DNA of 64,000 bases from Rostratula benghalensis (lineage: Eukaryota > Chordata > Aves > Charadriiformes > Rostratulidae). The notes under the pieces are model-generated. The model did no database searches, had not been told where the DNA came from, and saw only the letters and a program-made list of their open reading frames with translations. The stretch covers positions 217,613 through 281,612 of the forward strand of contig VXAI01000245.1 of assembly GCA_013399305.1 (NCBI GenBank), in the 5' to 3' direction. Position 1 is the first letter of the stretch. Each line of letters starts with the position of its first letter. This document shows positions 27,301 to 34,734 of the stretch, one piece after another. Made by a program: the position numbers and the translations under genes.

Positions 27301-28542
27301 GTTCTGGGATTAATTCCTTAACTCCTATTTCAATTACTGTCTGATACTTGACATTACAAAAGCAATCAGGTTAGAGCAATGGGGAGTTTTGTCTCCTGCT
27401 TCAACAAAATGATTATTTAACTCTAGGCACATAAAGCCTTCACATTTGTCTTTCATTATCATAGAATCCTACAACAGCCCAGGTTGGAAGGGACCTCGAG
27501 AGATGATCTGGTCCAATATGCAGTGGGCAAGGGAGCACGGGGAAGATTATCCAGCCTCCTGTCCCATCACAGCCACCCAAAATGCTATTGTGCCATTTAA
27601 AACAAACTTTTTCTCTCCTTTCAGGACCAGTCAGGTTTGTAGCTGTAGTAGGGCGGGATGGAGATGCTTCCTAAATTAATAACCAGTGTTAAAATGTTGG
27701 GATGCCGGTAATATTTCCGAGCACACTGGAAGCCTGTCTCCAAATGATGGGATGATATCCCAGTATGTGTCATACCAGGCACTTGGCTCCTACTGACAAG
27801 TGCCAAATTCACTTCAAGTCACTGACAACACAAGCTTGTGCTTCAAAATAATTCTGCTTTCAATTTTGTCTGTATTTCTAATCATAGTCAGTACTTCTGA
27901 AGGGCTGTGTCAAATAAAATTCTACTGTTTCCACTAAATATACTCAGGTTTCACCAGTTCACTGTAATTATTAATGAAGATACTTAATATCAGAAAGACA
28001 AGGTCTTTCCACTCCTCTACATTTTCCAGCAATTGGCTTCTTGGTTTAGAGCACCGCAGCCACCTGCTAATCTTTATTGATTGTTTTACACAAGCTTTAA
28101 GGAGAGTTTTCAAAACCGTGGGATTTTATTAAATCCATACATTACATTTTTCTGTCTATTCTTTGATTTTGTAGTTTAATTTTAAAGCTCTTACATGTAT
28201 AACAAACTTTCCTTTTAATTTGCAAGCTTTTCACATTTCCACTATATTAGCATGGAATGCTTTTCTTCCTTTTCCTGATGGGTATCAGCGCTGAGAGGCA
28301 TTTGCAAAGCTGGAAAAGCACATCAGCATCGCAGTTGCTTTATTCCAAGCCTAGCTTTTCTATTTGCTTTCAAGTATGTTTGAATGTCAACCTCCTGCTG
28401 GCACAGTGTGGCAGGAGTTGTAAAAAAATGTGATGGATTTACTTGCCTGTTGTATGCTGTCCCCATTAACCATATGAGGTAGAAGTGGCACTTCATTCAA
28501 TATTGGGGTAGCTTCCAGTGGAGGCGGCTGGTCGGCCATCAT
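43..28542 (-). CDS. FNDC3C1: FNDC3-family protein, FNDC3C1-like; complete 25-exon coding span
   Basis: Spliced minus-strand gene. The 25 coding exons join in phase to 3,582 coding bases (1,193 residues plus stop), matching the family length of about 1,200. Layout: conserved N terminus (1-83), Pro/His-rich region (about 100-145), basic then acidic linker (163-272), nine FN3 domains (about 270-370, 372-465, 468-555, 558-658, 660-755, 756-845, 846-945, 946-1040, 1046-1140) and a hydrophobic anchor (about 1167-1187) ending QYFVIK. Each FN3 domain shows its strand-B Trp and most show the strand-F Tyr. There is no signal peptide, so it is expected to be tail-anchored with its FN3 domains in the cytosol, as proposed for FNDC3A and FNDC3B. 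Family roles are known from relatives: FNDC3A in spermatid-Sertoli adhesion, FNDC3B in adipocyte and bone differentiation. The N terminus resembles FNDC3B ([24 protein letters not shown]) while several FN3 domains resemble FNDC3A, so I infer the third paralogue. Family assignment is near certain; the paralogue symbol is about 65% likely. Confidence 0.93.
581..915 (+). mobile_element. CR1 LINE 3' fragment
   Basis: Plus-strand CR1 3' end: GACAAGAGGAAATGGCCTCA, AATTTCTTCACAGAAAGGGTT and GGTTGGACTTCATGATCTT are all recognisable CR1 tail segments. 5'-truncated. Lies in the intron between coding exons 24 and 25, antisense to the gene. Confidence 0.93.
1358..1479 (-). CDS. FNDC3C1: Coding exon 24, FN3 domain 9 first half (residues 1048-1088)
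   Basis: Encodes [32 protein letters not shown] and GREFDQ. EITWE.LQPMKGD...Y.LQ is a family signature. Acceptor GCTCTTTTCCAG; donor CAG|GTACCT. Confidence 0.95.
2475..2641 (-). CDS. FNDC3C1: Coding exon 23, FN3 domain 8 (residues 992-1047)
   Basis: Encodes [40 protein letters not shown] and [36 protein letters not shown] matches FNDC3A. Acceptor TTTTCCTCCAG; donor AAAG|GTGAGG. Confidence 0.96.
2835..3346 (+). mobile_element. CR1 LINE 3' fragment
   Basis: Begins in the end of CR1 ORF2 (GGCCCCACCTC...GTTCAGTTTTGG) and continues through the standard 3' region to GGTTGGACTCTA and CCCTTCCAACTCAGAC. Antisense in the intron between coding exons 22 and 23. Confidence 0.94.
3889..4101 (-). CDS. FNDC3C1: Coding exon 22, FN3 domains 7-8 (residues 921-992)
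   Basis: Encodes [46 protein letters not shown] and [33 protein letters not shown] is nearly identical to FNDC3A. Acceptor ACCTTTCTAG; donor GGCAG|GTGAGA. Confidence 0.96.
4431..4836 (+). mobile_element. CR1 LINE 3' fragment
   Basis: Contains TTCAGCCTGGAGAAGAGAAGG, CCTGGTCTGGTGGGAGG and a degraded tail CCATTCTACGATT. Subtype differs from the 581 copy and resembles that at 5768. Antisense in the intron between coding exons 21 and 22. Confidence 0.92.
5240..5520 (-). CDS. FNDC3C1: Coding exon 21, FN3 domains 6-7 (residues 828-921)
   Basis: Encodes [20 protein letters not shown], an Ala-rich linker ([11 protein letters not shown]), an acidic loop (EEDQME), then [12 protein letters not shown] and [24 protein letters not shown]...WE.PC.HG.E and TVG..TS...NL.PDT.Y match the family. 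The Ala-rich part is unusually GC-rich (about 5440-5475). Acceptor GTTTTTTCAG; donor TACAG|GTAACA. Confidence 0.95.
5768..6110 (+). mobile_element. CR1 LINE 3' fragment
   Basis: Starts AGAGCCCCTTCCAGT and ends AACCATTCTGTGATTCC. The same subfamily as the 4431 copy, with a well-preserved tail. Antisense, ending 109 bases from the donor of coding exon 20. Confidence 0.93.
6220..6369 (-). CDS. FNDC3C1: Coding exon 20, FN3 domain 6 (residues 778-827)
   Basis: Encodes [27 protein letters not shown] and [18 protein letters not shown] and [13 protein letters not shown] are identical to FNDC3A. Acceptor AACCCCCCAG; donor CAG|GTATGG. The exon is exactly 50 codons, phase 0 on both sides. Confidence 0.96.
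6869..6982 (-). CDS. FNDC3C1: Coding exon 19, FN3 domains 5-6 (residues 740-777)
   Basis: Encodes [20 protein letters not shown] then [26 protein letters not shown] and VTC.SATCA.V.WE are diagnostic of FNDC3A-type domain 6. Acceptor TTTTCTTGCAG; donor GAG|GTGGGT. Confidence 0.96.
7809..7984 (-). CDS. FNDC3C1: Coding exon 18, FN3 domain 5 (residues 681-739)
   Basis: Encodes [18 protein letters not shown], then [23 protein letters not shown] and [21 protein letters not shown] and SLLPG.TY.F..RAANK are shared with FNDC3A. Acceptor TATTTTGCAG; donor GGG|GTAAGC. Confidence 0.95.
8662..8767 (-). CDS. FNDC3C1: Coding exon 17, FN3 domains 4-5 (residues 646-681)
   Basis: Encodes [20 protein letters not shown] and [20 protein letters not shown] and K.KEI.L.W match the start of FN3 domain 5 in FNDC3A. 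Acceptor TTTCTGCCAG; donor TGGG|GTAAGC. Confidence 0.94.
8850..9368 (+). mobile_element. CR1 LINE 3' fragment next to a splice donor
   Basis: Starts in the C-terminal ORF2 region (CCAGTGAGACCTCACCTGGA) and ends GGCCATTCCATGATTCT. It fills most of the intron between coding exons 16 and 17. Its 3' end lies about 14 bases from the GT donor of exon 16. Confidence 0.94.
9385..9503 (-). CDS. FNDC3C1: Coding exon 16, FN3 domain 4 (residues 606-645)
   Basis: Encodes [19 protein letters not shown] and [34 protein letters not shown] matches FNDC3A. Acceptor TTTCCCCTCAG; donor CAG|GTAAAA. The 3' end of an antisense CR1 copy lies about 14 bases inside the following intron. Confidence 0.95.
9766..9834 (-). 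CDS. FNDC3C1: Coding exon 15, FN3 domain 4 (residues 583-606)
   Basis: A 69-base exon encoding [28 protein letters not shown] is invariant in the family. Acceptor GATTTCTTTCAG; donor GTTG|GTGAGT. Confidence 0.95.
10328..11018 (+). mobile_element. CR1 LINE fragment, longest copy in the window
   Basis: Includes the end of ORF2 (AGCCAGCAATGTGCCCTTG, GGGCATCAGGAAGAGTGTGG) and the whole 3' region, ending CCCGTATCATTCTGTGA. The reading frame is broken by substitutions and indels. Antisense in the intron between coding exons 14 and 15. Confidence 0.94.
11106..11244 (-). CDS. FNDC3C1: Coding exon 14, FN3 domains 3-4 (residues 537-583)
   Basis: Encodes [32 protein letters not shown] and HSVKVAW. NSEGKS.PSEVVE and DKPG.P.KP.VKGKIH are nearly identical to FNDC3A. 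Acceptor CTGAAACAG; donor TGGG|GTGGGT. Confidence 0.95.
11607..11693 (-). CDS. FNDC3C1: Coding exon 13, FN3 domain 3 (residues 508-536)
   Basis: Encodes [20 protein letters not shown] then [18 protein letters not shown] is the family signature of this domain. The donor, AGG|GTTTGT, is weak; it is placed by phase and by alignment of [11 protein letters not shown] with KFKVIAYNSEG of FNDC3A. Confidence 0.94.
11958..12132 (-). CDS. FNDC3C1: Coding exon 12, FN3 domains 2-3 (residues 449-507)
   Basis: Finishes domain 2 ([13 protein letters not shown]), then [21 protein letters not shown] starts domain 3, ending LDMEEEGS. Very close to FNDC3A (GITWLSLQW, LEMEEETS). Acceptor TTTTTCCAG; donor TCC|GTAAGT. 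Confidence 0.95.
12226..12347 (-). CDS. FNDC3C1: Coding exon 11, FN3 domain 2 (residues 409-449)
   Basis: Encodes [23 protein letters not shown] and [11 protein letters not shown]: strands D to F of domain 2. KLTKL.P resembles FNDC3B and the AKND.G motif matches both paralogues. Acceptor TTTTCTAAAG; donor ATGAG|GTAATG. Confidence 0.94.
12374..12440 (-). mobile_element. CR1 3' end fragment, sense orientation
   Basis: Reverse complement of a CR1 tail: CACAGAATC, AAGGTTGGATAGGACCTACA and AGATCATCTAGCCCC. Short and decayed. Confidence 0.8.
12565..12582 (+). repeat. (AT)n microsatellite
   Basis: Short AT dinucleotide run in the intron between coding exons 10 and 11. Confidence 0.8.
13099..13152 (-). 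CDS. FNDC3C1: Coding exon 10, FN3 domain 2 (residues 391-408)
   Basis: A 54-base exon encoding [30 protein letters not shown] is a family signature. Acceptor TTATTTTCAG; donor GATGAG|GTAAGA. Phase 0 on both sides. Confidence 0.95.
13989..14015 (+). repeat. 13-base tandem duplication
   Basis: AGAACTCGAGCAC occurs twice back to back in the intron between coding exons 9 and 10. Confidence 0.85.
14192..14330 (-). CDS. FNDC3C1: Coding exon 9, FN3 domains 1-2 (residues 344-390)
   Basis: Ends domain 1 (VSFTT), then [11 protein letters not shown] and [12 protein letters not shown] begin domain 2. The phrase NRTKNSL.LQWK is shared exactly with FNDC3A. Acceptor TTTTTGCAG; donor GGAAG|GTAAGC. Confidence 0.95.
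14705..14764 (-). CDS. FNDC3C1: Coding exon 8, FN3 domain 1 (residues 324-343)
   Basis: A 60-base exon encoding [20 protein letters not shown]: the E-strand to F-strand turn of an FN3 domain, with the conserved L.P.T.Y pattern. Acceptor TTCACAG; donor GCCAG|GTATGT. Confidence 0.93.
15039..15193 (-). CDS. FNDC3C1: Coding exon 7, FN3 domain 1 first half (residues 273-324)
   Basis: Encodes [13 protein letters not shown] (strand A/B with the core Trp), a Ser/His-rich loop, and [19 protein letters not shown] and the loop length match FNDC3A. Acceptor TTTTAATAG; donor TATGT|GTAAGT, where the phase fixes the exact cut. Confidence 0.93.
16092..16185 (-). mobile_element. MIR-like fossil, 3' part
   Basis: GTTACAGATGGGGAAACTGAG is the reverse complement of the MIR segment CTCAGTTTCC.CATCTGTAA, with a downstream CTTTGCAAGGTGCTAAAG like the MIR tail. 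Intron between coding exons 6 and 7. Confidence 0.55.
16387..16442 (-). CDS. FNDC3C1: Coding exon 6 (residues 254-272)
   Basis: Short exon encoding [19 protein letters not shown]. It corresponds to the acidic segment leading into FN3 domain 1 in FNDC3A, with KPV shared. Acceptor AAAATTTCAG; donor GTC|GTAAGT. Confidence 0.9.
17778..18050 (-). CDS. FNDC3C1: Coding exon 5, basic linker (residues 163-253)
   Basis: Encodes THGRTNF, then [19 protein letters not shown] and a Gly/Lys/Gln-rich low-complexity tail ending DAEMG. THGR.NF, KKLKDRQ and SPPSSP are hallmarks shared with FNDC3A. Acceptor TTCTTTGTAG; donor GGAG|GTAGGT. The exon completes its last codon with AA from exon 6. Confidence 0.94.
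19181..19418 (-). CDS. FNDC3C1: Coding exon 4, Pro/His-rich (residues 84-162)
   Basis: Starts [20 protein letters not shown], like the family's VIEDNGVRRVVVVPQ block. It then runs into eight consecutive prolines (about residues 108-115, encoded by a CCT repeat at about 19323-19349), a four-His run and further Pro/His pairs, ending HVFQEQ. FNDC3A is proline-rich and FNDC3B His/Pro-rich at this position. Likely disordered; the polyproline could bind SH3 or WW domains (inference). Acceptor TTGGCAG; donor CAAG|GTGAGA. Confidence 0.94.
19323..19349 (-). repeat. CCT triplet repeat coding for eight prolines
   Basis: Seven CCT codons and one CCC in coding exon 4, in frame. Pure triplet tracts of this kind can vary in length between individuals. 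Confidence 0.85.
22434..22530 (-). mobile_element. CR1 3' end fragment, sense orientation
   Basis: Reverse-complement CR1 tail: GTCATGGAATGGTGCAGGCC, AAAAAGGACCTCTAGGGTC. Decayed, inside the intron between coding exons 3 and 4. Confidence 0.75.
23225..23301 (-). CDS. FNDC3C1: Coding exon 3 (residues 58-83)
   Basis: Encodes [18 protein letters not shown] then VPPGYVSQ, matching the invariant VPMMSPNGS...PP..VPPGY block of FNDC3A and FNDC3B. Acceptor TTCTTCTCAG; donor CAG|GTAAAC. Confidence 0.95.
24509..24584 (-). CDS. FNDC3C1: Coding exon 2 (residues 33-57)
   Basis: Encodes [19 protein letters not shown] and on to CIQ, the most conserved N-terminal block of the FNDC3 family. Acceptor CCTTACAG; donor CAAG|GTAAAG. 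Phase 0 in, phase 1 out. Confidence 0.95.
27458..27548 (-). mobile_element. CR1 3' end fragment, sense orientation
   Basis: ATCATAGAATCCTACAACAG, CCAGGTTGGAAGGGACCTC and GATGATCTGGTCCAA are the reverse complement of a CR1 terminus. In the GC-AG intron. Confidence 0.85.
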
Positions 28543-28585
28543 GTCTGAAAACCATTCATTGACAACTGCTCACATTAACCACCTG
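28447..28585 (-). CDS. FNDC3C1: Coding exon 1 with 5'UTR part (residues 1-32)
   Basis: The exon starts after a strong pyrimidine tract and TTTTTAG (acceptor at 28586-28587). The first 43 bases are untranslated and contain an in-frame TGA. Translation can start at either of two tandem ATGs, 28542-28540 or 28539-28537. The second has the better context (A at -3, G at +4) and would give MADQPPP. The coding part includes [11 protein letters not shown], which resembles FNDC3B. The exon ends CAACAG followed by GCAAGT, a non-canonical GC donor. The phase fits the next exon only with this GC donor; the nearest GT, four bases downstream, would shift the frame. Confidence 0.88.
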
Positions 28586-30508
28586 CTAAAAACAAAAAGA
28601 GATTCGATATTAGATACATCTCTCCTCTCCCCCTAACTAATGCTCTTCTTCATTTGCAAAACTAGGTACCAAGGTTTCAGAAGAAAACAACAGCCATGCC
28701 TTCAGGATGTTGCTTTGGAGGGTTTTTTTCTTCTCCACAAAACAAATACTTGCACTATGATGTTGTTTGAATCCTTTAATGACAACGATTCAAGAACGTT
28801 TGAGAACTCAATAGGAAAATATCAGACTTCAGCATTCCACAACCCTCCCTCAAAGATTATAAAAACCCCTGACTTTAATTGGAGACAAAACTTACTCCAA
28901 AACGTTCACTTCCAGCTCCATTGAATATTTAAAAACTCATGCAGTCTGACAGCCTTGATAGCACAGAGGGGTATCCCAAGTCATATACCCAGGTTCTTCA
29001 CGATGGGGCACATCCAAGCAGGCTAATATATATTACCCTGCTTTTCATTTTTAGGTCCTGCATTTAAGGAATACATCTCCTTCTTCCTAACACGTGCTCT
29101 TTAAATACCTATCGTGCACATTCAACCCCACATGCCCAGAATGATAAAATCAGTACGTAAGGGATGCAATTACACAGTAGCAAATTTCTCACTTGATTCC
29201 TCAATTTGTAGTTACGATTTCTAAATTGCTTCTGTTTCAGAACCTTATTTTTAGGCCAGATAATTCACATATTGTATGTACATTTCAGTCTCTGCAATGA
29301 TTAACACCCCTCAAACCATACAATTTTCCCCAATGTCATCTAGCCAGAAGTCAGACACAGTGAAAACCAGGCTTAAGGCAACACAGAAGTCTTTAACTGA
29401 GCATCCTGGAGAATTGCACACAGAAAAGTGCTGCACAGCTTTGGACTTCTAGGGAATAACCTGTGATCAAAATAAAACACAATCCAAATGTTTGTGAATT
29501 TTCAGTGTATAGTTAATTCAGCATCCATAAAAAGCACAAGAGCACAGGATACAGGAAGTGCTGACATTTCCTTCTCCCTTCCCATTACCTCCTATAAACC
29601 CAGACGGAAGACAAAATGCGGTTAGAATAGGCTAATTCATTGAATTAAAAATAAAAAGCAATAACAAAACAAAACCCACCTCTTTTCCCCAAATCTGTGC
29701 ATGAACCAAGTCTGTCTATACACAACTGCCAAATCCTCCTTCAGTTCTCTATAATCAGTATGGAAATTACAATGTCTGGGGAGGGGGAAGGAAAAAAAAG
29801 GCAAACTGATTAATTCTGTACTTGTAGGACTGGATCTTCAGCAGATAAGTGACAGTGGGAGAAATACGATGGCCTGGCTCTTATAATTTCTTCTGGTGTT
29901 AGCCCGTTTTGTGCAGAAAGCAGCTGTAATAAAGTTGAGTTTACAGGGATTTCTCCTGTAATTCCAGTATAAGGTAAAGAGGTTGGTAATGTCCACTGGT
30001 AAAAACTCCCCTCTTTCTTGCTTGCAAAAGCACCTCAAAATAATGGATGGAATGGCACAGCCACAAAACACAACACAACAAAATACCCCAAACTGCCAAA
30101 ACCCCCAGCTGTTCTCTGGGTCTAGCCCAGTAGTAATTTTAAGAAGCAAATATGACTGTCCAGGTGCAAGGACGTGGCACAACCTCTGAAGTTTAAACTT
30201 AACTAAGCATGCTATTCATTCCCTGAACAAAATAATCTTCTACCCTATTTGTCAGGTTTCCTTCTGCCAAGGAAACAAACTCATCTGACATATATAACTA
30301 TTCCACTCAAAAATACTTGCGTGGTAACACCACCAGTCAGTATGTGCAAATTAAGGCAGTTTTCTTCCACTACACCTCTCCCACTTTTAGAGGTTAGATT
30401 GAAGTCTTAAGAGCAGTTATAGCAATTCATTATACACAGGCAGATCAAAAATACTTTATTTTATATCTGTGTATAGTCCCAATTTCTTTCATCCAAGAAC
30501 CTCAAATT

Positions 30509-31086
30509 TATAGAATCATAGAATCATTCAGGTTGGAAGAGACCCTTGGGATCACTGAGTCCAACCATCAGCCCTACTCTACAAATTCCTCCCCTACACC
30601 GTATCTCCCAACATCACAGCTAAATGACTCTTAAATAAATACATTCAGGGATGGGGACTCAACCACCTCCCTGGGCAGCCTATTCCAGTGTCTGACCACT
30701 CCTTCTGTGAAAAACTCTTTCCTAATGTTCAGCCTAAACCTACCCTGTTGTAGCTTGAAGCCATTCCTCTCATTCCACTACTAATCACCTGTGAGAAGAG
30801 ACCAGCACCAGCCTCTCTACAATGCCCTGTGAAGTGGTTGTAGAGAGCGATGAGGTCTCCCCTCAGCCTCCTCTTCCTCAAACTAAACAGTCCCAGCTCC
30901 TTCAATCACTCTTCAAAAGACTTCTTCTCCAGGATCCTCACCAGCTTTGTTGCCCTCCTCTGCACTTGCTCCAGCACCTCAATCTCTCTCTTGTGTTGAG
31001 GTGCCCAAAACTGAACACAATACTCAAGGTGTGGCCTCACCAGTGCTGAGTACAGGGGGGACAATCACCTCCCTACTTCTGCTGGT
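30509..31086 (-). mobile_element. CR1 LINE 3' fragment, CR1-Y-like, sense orientation
   Basis: Starts TATAGAATCATAGAATCATT, CAGGTTGGAAGAGACCC and continues through CTCCCCTCAGCCTCCTCTT and AGGTGTGGCCTCACCAGTG. The longest copy in the gene's own orientation; resembles the CR1-Y type. Confidence 0.95.
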
Positions 31087-32425
31087 GAATTCGACAGAAA
31101 TTAGCACTTGACATAAAGGGGGAAACCCCTTTATCAAAAAGCACCTACATCTGCATTCAAATGTTCAACTCACTAAAATAACCAGCTGTAGAAAAACTGT
31201 GTTCTGAAGCAAGTTCCAGTACCACCTGCAACTTCAAATAAATGTTCACGGTTTCTACCCTGATCTCCTACCTTGGCTGGAGATTCCCTCTACATTAGTG
31301 AGCAGCTCGGTGCAGTTGGTACAAGTTGTAGAGCAGAGCACCAACCTCCACGTGGTTATTAAAATCCTTAATTTATTGCCTGATGACACAGGCCATATTT
31401 ACATTTACACCTACACACACACGTTCCACTTGCTTAGCGCTGTAACTTCACATTTTTCAGAGGAAGAACGTAATACTTTCAGTATTAGGAAAGAAATGTT
31501 TTTATACAATGACAACATCCAAAAATAGCAAATGCAATTTCAAGGCTTAGTAGCGATCTCCATACGGTCGGAGAATATGGAAGTACTAGCACAAATTAAA
31601 TCATTTTAGTAACTTTTTGGGGCAGTTTCACCAGAGTCAGAACACTATTTCTCTGTACAGCTGGGCTCAAATGGCTGCAGGTGGCAGAACACCAAGGATA
31701 AAGTGGAACCTCCCACTGCACACTGAGGGACTTTGCAAAAAAACCAGCTCTTTTTTGCTTTTAGGGCACAGCTTCACCCCGTGAAAACACTGGTAAGAGA
31801 GGAGCAGAAGACACTGCTGCTCTCAAAGGTACCTTCTCTGCTGGTAAATGAGCACAGAGCTCAACCTCCTCCACGGTGTAACAGGTAAAACTTGAGGGGA
31901 AATAAAGCACTGCCACAGAACGTGGTATCAAAGGGTTCACCTCCAAAAAAAATCTCCATTTCATTCGAGGAAGCAGACGGTACTTGGGTAAATAAAAAGA
32001 GAATTCCTGAAAAGTTATTACATACTCAGCACAATTTCCTGAAAAACGGAACAATGAAACTGAGATCTATCTTGAAAAGCCATTACCCACATCCTCCTAC
32101 TGCTGCTCCCGGAGCAGGGAATCCAGCCCTGCATCCAGCTCAGCCCCACCACGCACCCCCGAAGGCAACCACAGGGTGGGCAGAGAGGAGATCTGAGGAT
32201 CCCCAACCCACCTCCATCCACAACTCCCATGGTCCGAGTCCTGATAAATTCCTCAAATGCCATCAATAACACTGAGCACCCTTGGTTTTAGTCCAAACCG
32301 AACCCAAAGTCAGCTCTGATGGGCAAATCCACATGACCCAAAGAGGAAGAACCTACCTAGAGGGGAAAACTGCGTCAAAAAGCTTCTGAGGTCCCTGAGA
32401 CTTACTTTATTTTATCATATACACC

Positions 32426-32730
32426 TATAAATACTTAAAGGGTGGGTGTCAAGAGGATGGGGCTAGTCTTTTTTCAGTGATGCCCAGTGACAGGACAAAA
32501 GGTAACGGGAACAAACTTGAACAAAGGAAGTTCCACCTCAATTCAAGGAAGACCTTCTTCATTTTGAGGGTGGCAGAGCTCTGGAACAGGCTGCCCAGTG
32601 AGGTGGTGGAGTCTGTGTCCCTGAAGACATTCCAAACCCACCTGGACACATTCCTGTGCAACCTGCTCTGGCAGGGGGTTGGACTAGATGATCTCCAGAG
32701 GTCCCTTCCAACCCCATATCATTGTGTGAT
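32426..32730 (+). mobile_element. CR1 LINE 3' fragment
   Basis: CAGAGCTCTGGAACAGGCTG, GGGTTGGACTAGATGATCTC and a terminal CCATATCATTGTGTGAT. Same subfamily as 10328-11018. Confidence 0.93.
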
Positions 32731-33361
32731 ATGCTTGGTAACAGAGACTCAGGCTGCTATTTTCCATGGTGTTGCAAAGGAACATCCTGATAATTAGTGA
32801 ATCATTATCTATGAATCAAGGGCAGAAGTCATAGAGGTATCTTCTAGAGCTCTGTCACCATTCACTGGAGATGTTTCAGTCAGGATGGAATTTAATCGAT
32901 CAATTTTTAGAAAGGTTACATTTTGCAAGGGTAATTCTGGTCTGAGTCATTTCTTTACAATGGTTTCTGTGAGACATCAGCTAAAGGTTATTCCCAAAAC
33001 CTCGTTTGAGCTGAAGGATTAATTGAGCCCATACAGCATGATGGCTGTTAAAAAAAATTAATTAAAAAAAAATACTGGGACTAATAATCTCAGAAACAAA
33101 CCTTCTGAAGCACAGTTTTAGCAAAAGTGAAAGAAGCAATAGGGGATACTGCATTTCTAAGTTAACAGAAATCCACACCGGAAAAAAGTTTGAGCTACTG
33201 CTTTCACGGATTATTTGTTCAAGACACACGCATCTAAAAAACTGGAATATTTTGCCATTTATTTTGCAAGATAAAAAATATTTTAAAGCAAATAAAACCA
33301 GCTCATATTTTAAAAATGCACTGTAAGAAATGTTCCTGGGTAATTCCACACTGCACTAACG

Positions 33362-33390
33362 TAATATGGTTAATCATGTTAACCATATTA
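33362..33390. repeat. Perfect 12-bp inverted repeat with 5-base loop
   Basis: TAATATGGTTAA, loop TCATG, TTAACCATATTA. It is followed by a run of A. All 12 pairs match, so the RNA or single-stranded DNA would form a hairpin. Confidence 0.9.
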
Positions 33391-34734
33391 GAGAGAAAAA
33401 AAAAAAAAAAGGGGGCAATATTTTCCACTGACAGTCTCACACTACAAAGGCTTCTAAGAAAAACAGAAAATCTTAATGACTAGCCTCCCAGAAAACAATT
33501 ACAGTATACAGCGGCTGTGCCTGACCTCACTTCCTGACATAGTAAAAACGCCGAGGCTCTGCAAGACTGAAACATTGGCCTTCCCTTTTCTCCAGCCCAA
33601 ATTCTTCCCCGACCAAGCGCTGCAGTCACCCTGGCCCCCGTCCAGCTCCCGAGGATCCGCACTGAACTCAGTGTTCATTGATTCACGCTTGGCTCCCCGA
33701 CTGAAGTCAGTGCCTCGGCAAAGGAGAAAGCAGCCGGGGGTGAGGGGTGTCTGATTTACATACAAACGAGCTCTTATGCTCCTGGGACATTGGGGGAGAG
33801 GGGAAGGTGGCTGATTGAGGTCTAGATGATATTAGATCCTCGCACCTTAAGTCTGGAAAATATCAGGGATTCTCACCAGGCATCTGGAAATTCAAATCTG
33901 AAGTGGCGCAAAATCCCTCCAGTCCAAAGCGAAAGAAATATGTAATTCAAGTTAAAGGGGTAGTTACTAATAAATATTTACTAAACCCACTGGAAACACT
34001 GGTTCCTCCATTACAGAACCTCCTCTAGCCGTTTGCCAATGTGCAGCGTGGAATCAGGGTCACGTTCTACTCACAGTCCTTTCCACTGGGATGCCACAAT
34101 AGAAACTACTTCAATATTCTAACAGTACTATCTCCAAGAAAAAGTTAGGAGCAGGGTAACTTTTCCAGTGGAAACACACCACTCCTCTTTCACCAACAAC
34201 TTCGGAACAGTCACTGATAAACACCACCTCCACCTCAACAATTTTCCAGACGTGGTTTTTCATCGGGCAGTAGCAATGAATTTGCAGCTATTTATGTGCA
34301 GAGCGAAGAACAAAGAAAAGGGTTTGTATTCACTAAATGGCTTTTAAAATACCCTGCAAAATGAGAAAAAAATTTCATGTATTGAACAATTACTTTTGCA
34401 CTGGGATTATATCCTTTAATTGTATTAATAGAATCTGAGATTAGCTATTGTGCAAACGGGTAGCAGCATTATGCATTTAGCAAGTTATAGATATTCCTTT
34501 AACTCATAGTAAGTCTTTCCCTTGAATATTAAAAAAATCTCTCTCCAGAAAGCCATGACAGGTAACCAAAAAGGAGGGGAACACCACAGATAGAAATGAA
34601 TCTGTTTCATTCCACTGTCCAGAATAGAAATTGGACAGATTCCATTATAGTAAGTGCTGGAGAAACCAACGAGCTCTTCAGAATGGGAACTTAAACGAGG
34701 ACTGTACTTATTTATTTATTTGAATACAGTCTGC

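Larger units (their letters stand above)
19419..28446 (-). other. Large introns between coding exons 1-4
   Basis: Introns 19419-23224, 23302-24508 and 24585-28446. Mostly AT-rich unique sequence with two short sense-orientation CR1 ends (22434-22530, 27458-27548) and a CA-rich patch near 24990. I see no other gene. Confidence 0.7.

Noticed and set aside
33362..33390. Canonical HNF1 binding site
   Set aside because: The half-sites are separated by two bases more than the HNF1 consensus allows, so it is kept only as an unexplained palindrome.
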